A stretch of DNA of 64,000 nt from assembly GCA_000827265.1 (NCBI GenBank), contig KN834815.1:204091-268090 (forward strand). The letters are read 5' to 3'. The notes under the pieces are model-generated. The model saw only the letters and a list, made by a program, of their open reading frames with translations, did not search any database and was not told where the DNA came from. The translations under genes were made by a program, and so were the position numbers. Numbering within the stretch: the first letter of the stretch is position 1; each line of letters begins with the position of its first letter. This document shows, one piece after another, positions 21,801 through 33,530 of this stretch. The DNA is from Collybiopsis luxurians FD-317 M1. Taxonomy: Eukaryota; Basidiomycota; Agaricomycetes; Agaricales; Omphalotaceae.

Positions 21801-23388
21801 TGCTAGGCGTTTCTCGATATGTGCTGTGAAACGGATAGGTTTAGGCTCTTCTGAGAGGATCTTCTCACCGAACTCATTTTTGGTGAGAGGAACAGAATAG
21901 ATTTGGCCTTTTGCCCAGATGATAATCGCGCTGTCATTGGGAGTAAATGCGAATGAAGGATAAGAGCCGCTTATTGTGGAGGTCATGGTGAATGCATGAC
22001 TGAGCCCCTGCCAGAGGTGATACAACGAACCAGAATAGAGGTCCCTGATTTGAATTATAAGCGTCCACGTTTCCTCTAAAGGAGACTGCATGCCACAAAC
22101 TTGATAACGAGCACTTCGTGTTCCCCGACGTGGCGAACAAAAGCGAGCGATCTGCCGTCGCGGGATAACTCCGGACGACTGGCGCTGCCAGGAAATGCGC
22201 CAACGAGAGTTTCTTCCTTGCCAGTCGTTAAATTACGCGAGAATATCGCGAAAACACCTTTATGAACTACAGATTGCCATGAATTCAGATCTTGAGGAGA
22301 CGACCCATCGAACATACTGTCTTTGCTCTCCGAAGTTACATATTCATCTACCACGTTCTTCGCGAAAATCACCTTGTCATCTCCTGCCCAGATGAATTGC
22401 TCTGGACCAATTTGCAGATTGGCATAATCTTCGTAATTGTCGAGAGACATTCCTCTGGGCAACGTACGGCCAAGGACGCGTCGGCCAGCCCCAGATGAGA
22501 CGCTTTCGGATTTTTGCTCGATGGACAAATCGGGGAGAGGGTATTCCCAACCTTCTGGAGCAGCGATAGTGACTCTTCCAGTGTACCATTTAGAGGCAAT
22601 GATTTTATTTTCAGAAGGGTGAAATCGAGGGCTGGAGACGTATCGGTAGGTTTCATTCGTGACGCGTTGGGCTGCATGTGGTCCTCCAGTTTTCAGTGAA
22701 ATAGAATAAAAAGTTCGCCGTTACCTTCAAGCCTTCCTTCTCTCATCAACCGGTTCCTCCTACGCGTCTCTGTCTCTGGGACACCTTTAACAAACAATAG
22801 TTCTTCCTCTGCCTCTTTTGCCTCCAAAGCCTCGGCCAGAAGCGGGTCACCTTGCGTCAAAGGCCTTCGATCCAATTCCACGCAACTCGTCCAATTCATC
22901 ACCCAGATATTGTCTATCCCAAGTCCTGCATCGCTGCGGAATGCCAACGTCCTTCCGTTCGGGGAGAATCGAGGCTCTGCATCGTAAGGGACGCCGAGGA
23001 GGATGGGCCTGGCTCGAGGGACAGAGTTTTCCTCCAAATCAGAGAAAGAAATACAATACAAGTCACCGAGCATATCGAAAACGATATCACCTGTGCTTGG
23101 ATGAACATCTAGACGTAGCCATGTCCCTTCCTGGACGTCATATTCAAGTAGGCGTGGGTAGGAAAAATTTGTAGAAATATCCCATGGCGTTTGTGAGCGA
23201 AAAGGATAGACGTTATCCTGCCATTCGGAATTGACAAAAGCTGAGACTGGATCGTACGCCTGACGATTTGGCCATAAGGATAGAGAGGAAGGATCAGATA
23301 CAAGAAAAGAAGCAATAAGGATGACTAAAACAGCAGCAAACGGAAGACGAGATCGCCGCCGCGTCCAATGTTGGCTCTGCTCTTTCAT
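18881..23388 (-). CDS. Membrane-anchored TolB-like propeller / amidohydrolase fusion
   Basis: Starts at ATG 23388 (MKEQSQHW). One hydrophobic segment (LPFAAVLVILIASFLV) acts as signal anchor. The next 700 or so residues are PD40/TolB-type beta-propeller repeats: EPRFSPNGRTLAFRSDAG, RPELSRDGRSLAFVRH, SYPSFAFTPNDSAIIIW, DLAWSKDGRRLSWLLG. The C-terminal part is an amidohydrolase: VIPGFIDLHAHW carries the metal-binding HxH, HIGAHGEQP carries a later metal-site histidine, and GTLTPGKLADFLIYNPDVD is the family's closing signature. The same layout occurs in bacterial and fungal uncharacterised amidohydrolases; the substrate is unknown. It is probably a type II membrane protein with the enzyme outside the cytosol. 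Introns are frequent in the 3' half. It converges on the secreted-protein gene (136 bp between ends). Confidence 0.82.
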
Positions 23389-23573
23389 TTTCGCTACTGA
23401 CAACCAGAAGCCATCTGACTTGGGAGTTGGGATTGCAGATTTTCTGGCTCCATCGAATTATATTGATCAATTTTTTTTACCCGAGCACCGTACCGCCGGC
23501 AGGGTTGGAATTTGGCAGGCATGAACTGAATAATAGCTACCCTACGTATTTACGCGAATGCATTGCGAAAAAA

Positions 23574-26500
23574 TCAATCTTCTTCCACTTCTTTGTCATT
23601 CTCCTCTTTCGCCCGAGACTCTATCCCGCTTCCACAAACGCAGACGCGGGAAAGACAGCGATCTTGGTCCGACTGCAGGACCGCCAAAGCTCTTTCCGCT
23701 GCCAAATTTTTCGCAACCACCAGACTTGCAGAAACAATAGGTCCCGCTATCACAACACCATGCAACTCGACTTGCATTCCATCTCTCTGGTCTTTCAGTG
23801 CAACGCTGGTGAAGAAAATAAGCAACTTAGTCAAACTAGGGGAAATTTGTAAAGATTTACCTGAACTTGACCTGCTCCTGGCACGAAGACGCCGCAACCC
23901 ATTGCAAAAGCGTCGTTATTGGGTCCAAACGAACAGCAGGTGAAAGTATGCTCAAAATATCTTCCATGACACCCTCCACCACCCCGGCCGTCATTTCATA
24001 GTTGTACCCAGAATCCACGAGAACCGCTCCAATCACACTTTCAAACACATCGCTCAAGACTTTCGGAGGGTCAAATTTCCAACCGGTGTTGATGATCGTG
24101 TGCGGAGATGCATCCTGCAGATGCGGGACATACTCATCTATGGCCTTGTTCAGGTCGACGTTATTGACCAACAAAAAGCGATGCAAGTCGAGCCTGTTGA
24201 CAGCGAGGAAGGCCAGGGCTTGAGAGCAGACGGCCTTGGTACGAGGCAATGCTAGCTGATCTGATCCAGCCTTAGGATACTTATTATACAAGTAATGAAC
24301 CACAACGAGGTTCAGAATGGCTAGAGGACCATCAGCCCGATAGTGGAAATTGGGAGGCAAGGTAAAACTTACCATCGCCGAGAAATTCAAGGCGTTGATA
24401 GGACGATATCACCTCGACCACGGACGCAAACGAAGGATGTGTCAAAGCCTCCCTCAGCAGCCGTCCATTCCGAAAAGTGTACCCGAGTCTCTCCTGCAAA
24501 CTCATAAAGACAGGAGCCACCTCAGCACATTCAACTTGGGTGTATCTCACTGCCCAGGGATTAGGTCCCCCAAACACCAAACCCAGTGCCGTTCCAGCCT
24601 GCAACGCCATGGGAATCCCACCGGTTATGAAAGCGGCTCCCAGAGTAGCTTCCATACAATCTTGCAAACTTCTCCGAGGATAGTTTCTCAATCCATACCG
24701 TCGAGGATTCGACTCATCCTTGTACTCCTTAACGACATGCCTCCATACTCTTATCCTAGAACTTTCGCTGGTAACGAACCGATCGAGACCCGCATCCAAC
24801 GCTCGATAAAGGAGGAATCGATTGCATATCGAACGCTGACGAAGAATATCCAACTGTCCTTCATGACGATGAGGGAACTTGTTCAGCAGGTGAACAGTGG
24901 TGCATACTTCCAAGACCGCGTCACCGAGCGTTTCCAGCCGCTGGTTGTTGAATCCAGCTCGAGCGCTGGGAATAGTCAGCGCTTGCACCATGAGATCGTC
25001 AAGCATGGGTGGTAAACCGAGCTCAAATTTGATCGCGCGAACACGATATATATCGGTGATACGATGCGCGAGAACGGGGATGACAGCGAAAGCGCGACTG
25101 ACTCCGTACGGCATTGCGTACCATGAACAACAGCCTTGAGGAAAAAGCTGGGTTTTCTCCGCGGGTGCGTCCTTCATAGTAACATCCGAGCCCAGATAAT
25201 ATTCGCCGTCCTTGGACCGCGACAAATTCGACACTTCAAGCATAGGCCCTGTATCCGGAACATAAGCCGTCCAGTTTTTACGAGACCACCACTCCGCATA
25301 GTAGTCCCGGTACGTCTGTTCTTTCCCTTCGGCTGTGACAGTCATAATCGACATTGGAGTCAGGTCATCGCGAATCCGACGTAAGAGCCAGACTCGATTC
25401 ATCAGATTGGCATTGCGGACGAGCAAACCCTCATAGTGTTCAACTCCGATACTTGACCAGTCCGAAATTCCGCGCGGCTGGAAGACAAGTTTCTCCATCG
25501 CGTCAAAATCCACCTCCATCGACAAAGTCAGCGGCACGATAAACATGCTCGGATGGCCTTCGTACGGAGAGGCACTGATCCGGAATAATATCCCTAGCTT
25601 CGTAAAATCTTCCATCAGCCTAATACGCTGCTCCTCATACTCAGGGTCAGATTCAAGCAGACGTCCAGGTAGCGTCTGCACGGTGTTTCCTCGGTAAACA
25701 ATGTTCACGGGCACAAGCTGAGTTCCAGTCACCAAACCCGCCACAACCTCTCCATCAACCACAATAGGATGTACCCAGAGCCTATCGGAAGAGATGATCC
25801 AAGGATCCCTCACATCGACATTGATCATAGCCGAGACGTGACTCATATCCGGAATCGCTTTACCTTCAGCGTCCTGGAGGTCTTTGGTACCCCCACTCCC
25901 GGCGGGGAGCAGATAATCATCAAAAACATCCAGCTGGTGAAGGCGCTTAACAGCAAGGAAGGACACAGCGCGTTTGGATTCCTTCTTGGTGCTCTTTTTC
26001 GGGCCTATGTAGACGAGATCCGTAGGTGGAAGTGGGAGTGAGGCGGGGAGGTATAAAGTGGACTGAAAGTCGCCCGTGTATACTGGTACGAGCTGGGCGG
26101 TATAGAGATCGCGGGGGATGAGAGAACAGAGGTGACCGATCAAGGATATAGCGTTGTCATAAGTTACAAACGCTGAAGTAGACGGGACGGTATAACGCTC
26201 TCTATCTTGGAGATCGACAAGACTTATATCCTCCTCTTCTCTTTCTTCGCCTTCCTCCATCTTGTCTTCAGCGCGCTCGATATTAAGTTGAGCCAACTGA
26301 TAAGCTTCTCGGAGCTTCGGTTCGGCGGCCATGAATTTCTGGTATTTTTCTTGCTCTTCGCGATTATCTTGCTGGACCATAATGATGAAATTAGACGACT
26401 TGTTACGCGCACGCCCTCGAGATTGCACATAACCGACAAGGTGATCCAGTGAGTCGAAGCGGATGACGACGTCGCATGCCTAAGAATGAATGAATGCATA

Positions 26501-28328
26501 AACAACAAGAAGAAACGGCAACCACTGATTCTCACCGGAAAATCGAGCCCTTCTTCCGCAACCGAGGTGGCGATAACTATGAACGAACGTTTGCCCATTA
26601 AAGGGATATTTCGAATGGTTAAACTAACTACACTTACTCAAATTAATCTCCTTTTGACGAAACGCTCTAACGATCTGATCTTGAGATCGCAGCTCAATGT
26701 CCCGAGGCAGCCCTTCGGAAGAGTTGACTGCTCCAACCAAAGCTTCGCATTTCACCAAGCCATTCAACACAGGGATATGAGGAAGCAGTCTCGCCAAACA
26801 GGCTGCAATCTGTCTCTGCTCAACAAAAACAATGCCCTGAAACGTGGGCGAATGATGTTCGAGCAGTATCCAGACGAGTGTCCGAACCTTGGGCGAGCAC
26901 CACTCCAGAGCAACAGAAACCGGCAATGTCAAAGAACTATCGAGCGACCGGGAAACGAAATACGACTGATAGTCGACCAGAACGTCGGCGATATCGAAAA
27001 ACTCTGTAGGTATCTCAGTAGGCGACGAAGGGTTTCGGGGGACGACAATATCGATATCACTCGAATCTATTTCGTCTGCGCCGCGGTATTTCGCAAATAA
27101 TTGAGTCATGAGGTGGCTCATTTCCGTGAAGAGGTATAATGAACCTGCGTAGGGTCCGAGATTGTTGAGAGTTACGAAATATCGTCGTTCAATGTCTGGC
27201 CAGGGACTGTTCTCGAGCTGTGCAGGTCTGAAGAGGTCAAAGACGCTGAGAGCCTCCCATAATAAAGGCGAGGGATAATTATATTCCTCAGGAGGTGCCG
27301 GAAAGAGTTTCATCACCTGGGTACCAGCGGGTCAAGAAGGGGGCTTGGGCAAACAAGAGGCACCAACACGTACCTCGGTAGGCTTGGGAGCGTTCTCGGA
27401 AAGCTCCTCTAAATGCTCACGGACACCAATGACTTTGGCATCGAGAGTTGCTTCCAAATCTTCCAACGACTTTGTGGGATTCTTCGCATTCCAGATTGGA
27501 GATGCTGTCATCCCAAAAACTTTCGGTCGGTTCTCGGCCGGACACTGCCTGTATTCTTCCATGACAATCGCGTAGGGATGTTTCTTACGTGCATGGTGGC
27601 ACTCGTCAAACACCATGAGGGAGACCTATAGCAAGGAGGCTTAGAACAAAAGTTGGTAAATGTGACCCGGCGCAGACCTCTTGCATCTTCAGAATAGAAT
27701 GAGTCAAAAAATTGAGAAAAATTTGAGCTACACATAATTTCAGGTCAATGAGCCAGGATCAACCGGATGCCCATCACGCAGAGCGATGAATAGTGAAAAC
27801 ATGAAAAGAAGAGTCATCTCTCCGTTCCATGGCTTCACTACTTTCCGCCGCAAGTGAGAAATCGAGTTCGACCTGGCACTTGAGATTCAATATGGACATA
27901 AAGGACGAACCGGTCATGATGAACACATCGTGCTGTGCAAACTTGAGCTTCCAACCGTTTCGATCTGTAATATCGATGTTGGATGATCCGTGAAGTTTCA
28001 AGACGCGCAAGGCTGAATGCCTGGCGATGAAATCGCCTTGTTGTTCGACGAGAGGGACTTTGGGGACGAAGAAGAAAATCTTTTTGCCAGCGGTGTTCTG
28101 GGCTGCCACCCATTTGACGAGTAAGGTGCTGATGAAGGTTTTGCCACTACCGGTGTCGAGAGCGGCAATGATGTTTGCCTTTTGGGCTTGGGCAAAGATT
28201 TCTTCTTGGTATTTTCGAGGTAGAAATGGAGTAGTTGGGGGATCCACAGTCATTGGGTACGGTAGAGGTTGAGAATTGAAGGAGTCACGATGATGGCGTG
28301 AATTCCGGGCGTCCCTCCGCACCGCCAT
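23574..28328 (-). CDS. DCL: Dicer-like ribonuclease III
   Basis: Cuts double-stranded RNA into small interfering RNAs. Domains in order: DExD/H helicase with ALDTGSGKT (motif I), VFDECHHA (motif II), GMTASP (motif III), ATSVAEEGLDFP (V) and GYVQSRGRARN (VI); a Dicer dimerisation-like region (STSAFVTYDNAISLI); a divergent central platform/PAZ area; RNase IIIa with NQRLETLGDAVLE and QDCMEATLGAAF; RNase IIIb with YQRLEFLGDA (spliced) and DVFESVIGAVLVDSG. A short dsRNA-binding-like tail follows (VVAKNLAAERALAVL). Acidic catalytic residues are present in both RNase III domains, so it looks active. Introns fall at, for example, about 24326-24368. The ATG at 28328 gives a basic leader; an ATG at 28253 is the alternative. 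Its start is under 90 bp from the divergent PLP2 gene. Confidence 0.93.
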
Positions 28329-28415
28329 CTCCGCGCCGCTCACACTGACATTTCGCAGCAAAGCACAGTTTAACAAAGCTCTTATAAAGGATCTAACAGC
28401 TAATCGATTCTCGCA
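28329..28415. promoter_or_regulatory. Short bidirectional promoter between Dicer and PLP2
   Basis: Only 87 bp separate the two start codons, which point away from each other, so core promoter and 5' UTRs must share this stretch. No TATA box is evident. Confidence 0.55.
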
Positions 28416-29379
28416 ATGGCCGTGAATATCGACGAAGATACCGAATTGTACGTGATTCTAATTATCTTACTTGTTACTCTAACTTTGGAATTCTCAGTAA
28501 CGACGCCCTACGAAAACATGGAATTATTCCTCCTCGGGAGCCTACACCTCCTTCACCGTCTCCGCCACCTTCTCCTACATTCAGCGATATTCTAAACGAT
28601 TTTACACCTTCAGAGTTACAAGAAATCAGTCAGGATGCACCAGACGATGAGACCGAACGAATGATTGCTGCTTATCGAAGGCAAAGACTCGCAGAAGAAA
28701 AAGCAACGGAGAAGAAATCTCGATTTGGAAGAGTGTATCCCATTGGAAGGGATGATTATACGAGAGAAGTCACCGAGGCCAGTAAGATTAATGAAGAAGG
28801 GGATGAACAAGAACAGGGCACAGCTGTGGTTTGTCTCTTATATAAAGACGGGTAAGTACTACGCTTACTGCTATTGGGAAATACGCCCCAACATTGCAGT
28901 AGCATCCCCCGAAGCGATCGTACATTCGAACACGTTAAAACTCTCGCTACTCGATACCCCCGTTCCAAGTTTGTCTCCATCGTGGGTGACAAGTGTATAC
29001 CCAACCTGCCAGACAGCAGGATACCAATGTTTATTGTTTATAAAAAGGGTGAGATACGAAATCAGGTTGTAGCCTGGGGTGCAGATCGGGAAAGACGGAT
29101 TGAAGGTAAAAAAAGTTGAATAAATTTTTATGATGACTTTTTTCATTCCTTTCTATAGAGCTGGAAGCATTTTTACTAGTGACTGGTGCTCTGCATCCAC
29201 CAGAGCGACGTCCAGCACAGCAGCAAGATGAGACAGGAGGTAGCTCGGATGAAGAAGATGAAGAGGAACGAGATCGGTCATCGCGAATGAAGTCTGCAGG
29301 GACTTCATTGAATGGGAGAACGAAAAAGAATATACGATCTGGGGAAGATTCAGACTCGGACTTTGATTTTGATTTGTAG
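28416..29379 (+). CDS. PLP2: Phosducin-like protein 2 (chaperonin co-factor)
   Basis: Thioredoxin-fold helper of the CCT chaperonin in actin/tubulin folding, essential in yeast. The short first exon MAVNIDEDTE joins LNDALRKHGIIPPREPTPP, then an acidic helix (ELQEISQDAPDDETERMI). The thioredoxin-like core follows: TAVVCLLYKDG, then TRYPRSKFVSIVGDKCIPN and SRIPMFIVYKKGEI. The C-terminal exon ends in an acidic, Ser/Asp-rich tail (SDSDFDFDL). The phosducin-family layout is complete. Introns include about 28851-28899 and a short one near 29106-29158. Confidence 0.9.
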
Positions 29380-29508
29380 AGTTTTGCAAAGCGTACAATA
29401 TACGCGGTTGTCGCGTGACGTCATAGAGTTTTGGTTGTGAGGGTCTTTTTGAGGCGTCGTCGTGAGAGTTATTATTCTTCAACCACTACTATCCTCAGTT
29501 TTTTGAAA

Positions 29509-30178
29509 ATGGGCAAGTCTTCTTTCTTTTTATACATTCTGTGATTCAGAAATCAATGATATCTCGTTCATAGTTGGAACAAAACGCTCTGCTGACGACT
29601 CTGGCTCTGGTCGTGCCACCCGTTCTTCAAAATCGGCAAAGACCGGTGAAATATCTACTCCTGCTAAGAGTAGAAAGGGAGGCGCAGGTAGCAAGAAGAG
29701 TCCTGCAAAAGTATGTCTATAGCTACTCAGAGGCGAACGTCGCTGATGAACATAACTCGCCAAGGTTCTCCCTGCCTCCCAATTCAAATCCAAAGCTCTT
29801 CCGCTGCACGTTAACGTCACCCATACTCCTCCAAGTACTGCCGACGACGAAACTGTTCCGGCCACATCAGCCGATCCAGGCCACCTCGGCTCCGTTACCC
29901 TCCTACCCAGTTCATTCAACACCGGTAGTTATGGGTGGAAAGGGAGCAAGAGGCTTACCGTGGAGCTCGAGAACGATACCGGGACTAAGGAGAAAGTCCA
30001 GGTTATGTTGACGTGCGTGTTTTTCCATCACTCGGACGACGGCTTATGAAAATGTGTCTCATACAGGATCAACGGAACTGTGTTGAACAGTAAGAATGCA
30101 CCTACGGAGGACGAGGAGGAGCCTGCGAAAGAAGATGATGCTGAGCCTGCTGCTGCTGAACCTGCCGATGAAGAGTAA
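29509..30178 (+). CDS. Small Lys/Ser-rich and acidic protein with a GC-AG intron
   Basis: The best gene model joins ATGG (29509-29512) to TTGGAACA at 29574 through a 61-bp intron with a GCAAGT donor and ATAG acceptor, giving MVGTKRSADDSGSG. No GT donor gives the right frame. A basic segment (SRKGGAGSKKSPAK) follows, then an intron (about 29711-29764), then a compact domain LPLHVNVTHTPP, VTLLPSSFNTGSYGWKGSKR, TVELENDTGTKEKVQVM. The last exon gives a Glu/Ala-rich acidic tail (EDEEEPAKEDD). About 165 residues. Basic head and acidic tail hint at a nuclear, nucleic-acid or histone-binding role, but I do not recognise the family. Confidence 0.65.
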
Positions 30179-30256
30179 GGGAATATTATGAATGTATTTC
30201 TATGACGAACGGAGGGTCCAAGATTGATCTAAAAAAAAAGAAATCAAAGCATGTAT

Positions 30257-30340
30257 TCCGACCAGCCTGGTTCGAACAGGCGACCCCAAGATGAGAGCTT
30301 CCATTACAGTCTTGTGCTCTTCCAACTGAGCTATGGTCGG
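30257..30340 (-). tRNA. tRNA-Tyr (GUA anticodon) with intron
   Basis: On the minus strand the acceptor arms CCGACCA / TGGTCGG pair fully with discriminator A. The D-arm is TAGCTCAGTTGGAAGAGCA. The anticodon stem is AAGA/TCTT with loop CTGTAA, giving anticodon GTA. The T-arm is GCCTG TTCGAAC CAGGC. An intron of about 11 nt (tggaagctctc) follows position 37, the canonical place for eukaryotic tRNA-Tyr introns. Confidence 0.93.
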
Positions 30341-30603
30341 TAATACTTTGCAATCCTCCGCGGCTGAGTGATAACGCTGACAGTGAGCGTCTATTTCCAT
30401 CATCCCGTAAACCACAACACCGATATCCGATGTACATGCTGAAATTCCAGCTCTGGCCGCGCAGACGGCCATCTGCCAACAAACAACTTCTGCGTAGCCA
30501 CTCGTACGTATCAGTCAAGGATTCCACACATGTCAAAGTGGAAAAGATCAGTATTTGAACGCTAGTTCCCCCACAATTCGCTTTCGTTTTCCATACCTCT
30601 ACC

Positions 30604-31554
30604 ATGACCTTCCAGCCCAAAGTCGAGCTCTTCGCGCATTTAAAATCCATCTTTGAACAAGCAAGTAGCAATCGTAAGTCGCGCAATCCTCAAATCCAGT
30701 AGCTCCGCCACAATTTGCAATCGTAGCCCAGAATCCCTGGTACATCCTCGCCGCCGTCTCCTTTTGTGCGGGTAATGAACCTCAGGCTGTCGCCGAACTC
30801 TTCAAATACGTTCTAACGCAGACTGGTGATAACCACGAAGAAAGGCTGCTTCTTGCTCGCAAATTCCGAGATGCCATTCTCAAGGCTGGAATGACCTGCG
30901 GATATTCGAAAGTAAGCGCTGCTCTGCCTACTCTATTCGCGTCTATTTTCGATAGATCTGATACTTTTCCTTCTTCTTCTTCTCAAGGCAATCAATAGCA
31001 CCATTGCTCTACACGAAGTGACCCCTGTTGATCTCATAGATACAAAGCCAATTAGGTTCGGCGATTCTTTTCTGTTCTTGTTCTTTGATGGTTTTTGAAC
31101 ATTTTCCTTCCCCTTCGCAGGAATGTCTATACACCCATGGAAGATCAAGAAAAACACGGCCGCGTTCTTTTCCGTAATACTTACGGTGAGACCGCAGACA
31201 CTGTTCAAAATCTCTTGGATACCGTATATCCAGATCTCGGTTTGTCTATCAGTTCTTTTTAACCTCTCGACCTCCTCGAGCCAGTTTACTACAGGCTTCT
31301 TCTCAAATACTGTCGCCTATGGGTTTGTCTACGGTTTCACCGAGATTCTTTCGCCCCTGGAGACTTCCTATGTACTTATTGCCTCGCTCATTACGACCGA
31401 CACTCCTCGTCAGATTAACTGGCACCTCGATGGCGCTCGCCGGAATGGTGCAACCCTCGCGGAAGTAAAGGCGGTGCGACAGATTGTAATCGAGGCCGCA
31501 CAGGCAGCGGGTGTCCATTGGAAGAACACTGTACCGGAGGTCAAGGAAACCTAA
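30604..31554 (+). CDS. AhpD/carboxymuconolactone-decarboxylase-like protein, copy 1
   Basis: Starts MTFQPKVELFAHLKSIF. Exons spell NPWYILAAVSFCAGNEPQA, LLLARKFRDAILKAGM, IALHEVTPVDLIDTKPIR and LFRNTYGETADTVQNLLD. The C-terminal exon carries QINWHLDGARRNGATLAEV, the helix pair and histidine typical of the AhpD-like/CMD fold. The CxxC pair of true AhpD peroxidases is absent, so a thiol-peroxidase role is unlikely and the substrate is unknown. Near 31242 a 55-nt segment containing a stop must be spliced out (GTTTGT...CTACAG); then GATCTCG joins GCTTCTTC in frame. The second copy keeps the equivalent 63 nt open. A strong paralogue lies 2 kb downstream. Confidence 0.75.
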
Positions 31555-31650
31555 CTCGAGAGAGGGAAGGTTTTCTCCGAACATCTATTTTAACTCGCGC
31601 CAAGGTTTTCTTCTTATTCTGTGCCAAGGAGATTGTATCGCCATATACCG

Positions 31651-32271
31651 CTAGCTGATTTCGTCGTCGAAGGAGAATGTAAAAAGTTTCTTCTGTAGCT
31701 CGGTTTCACTTGTGAAGAAATCAAAACATATCCGTTTGATGTGTGGAGAATCAATTGGGATTCCGATGCGGTTAGAGTATACAAGATTGATTGGATACTC
31801 ATAACATTCAAGTAAGTACTTGAAATTGTCGCACCATCGGCGACATTTGCGGACGCCGATTGAGAAAAAGAAACACCTGGAGAGTGAACTGATAGGTCGG
31901 AAGTCTATATCAAAGATAAATGACATGAGAGTCGAAGAATTAGTGTTGAATTCTAATTTCCAAATGACTAGGCCTTGGATCCGTGCACCCTCCCACCCGT
32001 AGATGCATCCGCTTGAGGCATTGTCGTATCGAATGGATGCTGAAGTCGCCGCGGTGGTGGGAGTTGGGAATGAGAGGGGACCCATAAGGCGTCTGATTAG
32101 ACGCCCAACAATTCCTCCCGCCGTATTTATCTTAACCTCAGCTGCACCACCAAGTTTCAGAGACTTAACGCTACCATTCAACAGCACCAAGAGGAAGGAG
32201 CAGGCAAGGACTGCCATCATAGAAGTCTTGACATAGAATAGGATAAGATTCGGCGGTGTCTGGGCTTCCAT
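31651..32271 (-). CDS. Possible small membrane protein between the duplicated genes
   Basis: An uninterrupted 206-codon frame from a good ATG. Near the N-terminus it has one hydrophobic segment (MMAVLACSFLLVLLNG), then a Gly/Arg-rich patch and no recognised motif. Its last third overlaps DNA that belongs to the 3' flank of the duplicated CMD-like gene, which argues against a conserved gene. It may be real only in its first 90 residues, with an intron after. Function unknown; could be chance. Confidence 0.25.
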   Translation of the reverse strand: MEAQTPPNLILFYVKTSMMAVLACSFLLVLLNGSVKSLKLGGAAEVKINTAGGIVGRLIRRLMGPLSFPTPTTAATSASIRYDNASSGCIYGWEGARIQGLVIWKLEFNTNSSTLMSFIFDIDFRPISSLSRCFFFSIGVRKCRRWCDNFKYLLECYEYPINLVYSNRIGIPIDSPHIKRICFDFFTSETELQKKLFTFSFDDEIS

Positions 32272-32604
32272 TTAGATAATAGACGCCCTGAGCAACCATC
32301 CTCTTCCCCGACTCCCACCGACGCGGTGAGCAGCCCCGCATACATCATCTCCCATCCTCCCGCATCTACATTCAGTGTGCTGGTTGGAAGTTTGCACGTG
32401 GTCAAGTCCCAGCCGAACCCTTCTCAACCAGGATTGAATATCGAAGCTTCGATTCACTCATATCTGCGATCTAGCTCTTAATTTCTCATAGCCGTATCAA
32501 CCTATCTATCCAGTCGTGTCATTCAGCAGGTTTACACGTGTAGAAGTGACGAGACCAGTGCTTGAAGAGCATATCTCCCCATAGTCCAATTTTCATACTC
32601 TATC

Positions 32605-33530
32605 ATGGCATTCAAACCCAGGGCTGAGCTCTTCACGCGTTTAAAATCCATTTTTGAAAATGCAAGTAGCAATCGTGAGTCGCAGATCCTCGAGCCTGAT
32701 CGTCTCAGTAATGCTCACTATCCCTAGCTCAAAACCCCTGGTATATTCTCACTGCCGTTTCCTTCAGTGCGAGTAATGAACCTCAGGCTGTCGCGAAACT
32801 CTTCAAACACGTGTTAGCTGAGACAGACCAGAATCATGAGAAAAGGTTGCTTCTCGCCCGAAAATTCCGAGAGGCTGTATTCAAGGCTGGATTGACCAGT
32901 GGATACTCGAAAGTGAGTTCTGCCTATCTGACTTGCTTGTCGTTTGAGACTCTTCCTTCTCAAGTCAATTAACAGTATTATTGCTCTACACGACGTGACG
33001 CCTCCTGATCTCGTAGATACAAAGCCGATGAGGTTCGGTGATTCGCGTTCTACAATCGATGTGCGACTTGAAAACCACTCCTCTACAGAAAGGTCTACAC
33101 TTCTATGGAAGATAATGCAGAACGCGGTCGTGTTTTCTTCCGCAATACTTACGGCGATACCGCGGACACGGTTCAAAATCTCTTGGATACCGTATATCCA
33201 GATCTTGGTTCGTCAAATCCGTTTGAACCTCTCGATCTCCTCGAGTTTACCATGCCAAATTCTACTACAGGCTTCTTCTCAAACGCGATCGGATATGGGT
33301 TCACTTACGGTTTCAACGACATTCTTTCTCCTCTTGAGACGTCCTATGTACTTATCGCCTCGCTCATCACGGCCGATACTCCTCGTCAAATTAACTGGCA
33401 TCTTGATGGCGCGCGTCGGAATGGTGCAACCCTCGCGGAGGTCAAAGCGGTGCGTCAGATTGTGATCGAGGCTGCACAAGCAGCGGGAGTACATTGGAAG
33501 AATAGCGTACCAGAAGTCAAGGAGACCTAG
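32605..33530 (+). CDS. AhpD/carboxymuconolactone-decarboxylase-like protein, copy 2
   Basis: Starts MAFKPRAELFTRLKSIFENA and follows copy 1 exon by exon: NPWYILTAVSFSASNEPQA, LLLARKFREAVFKAGL, IALHDVTPPDLVDTKPMR and FFRNTYGDTADTVQNLLD. The C-terminal QINWHLDGARRNGATLAEV is identical to copy 1. The final frame is open from 33105 to the stop. It includes a 63-nt, stop-free segment starting GTTCGT and ending CTACAG that could be read as protein (adding SSNPFEPLDLLEF...) or removed as an intron without changing frame. No CxxC. Function beyond the fold is unknown. Confidence 0.75.

Noticed and set aside
30186..30686. 166-codon minus-strand frame overlapping the tRNA-Tyr and the first exon of the CMD-like gene
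   Set aside because: It runs through a clear tRNA and antisense to a supported exon, with no family resemblance.
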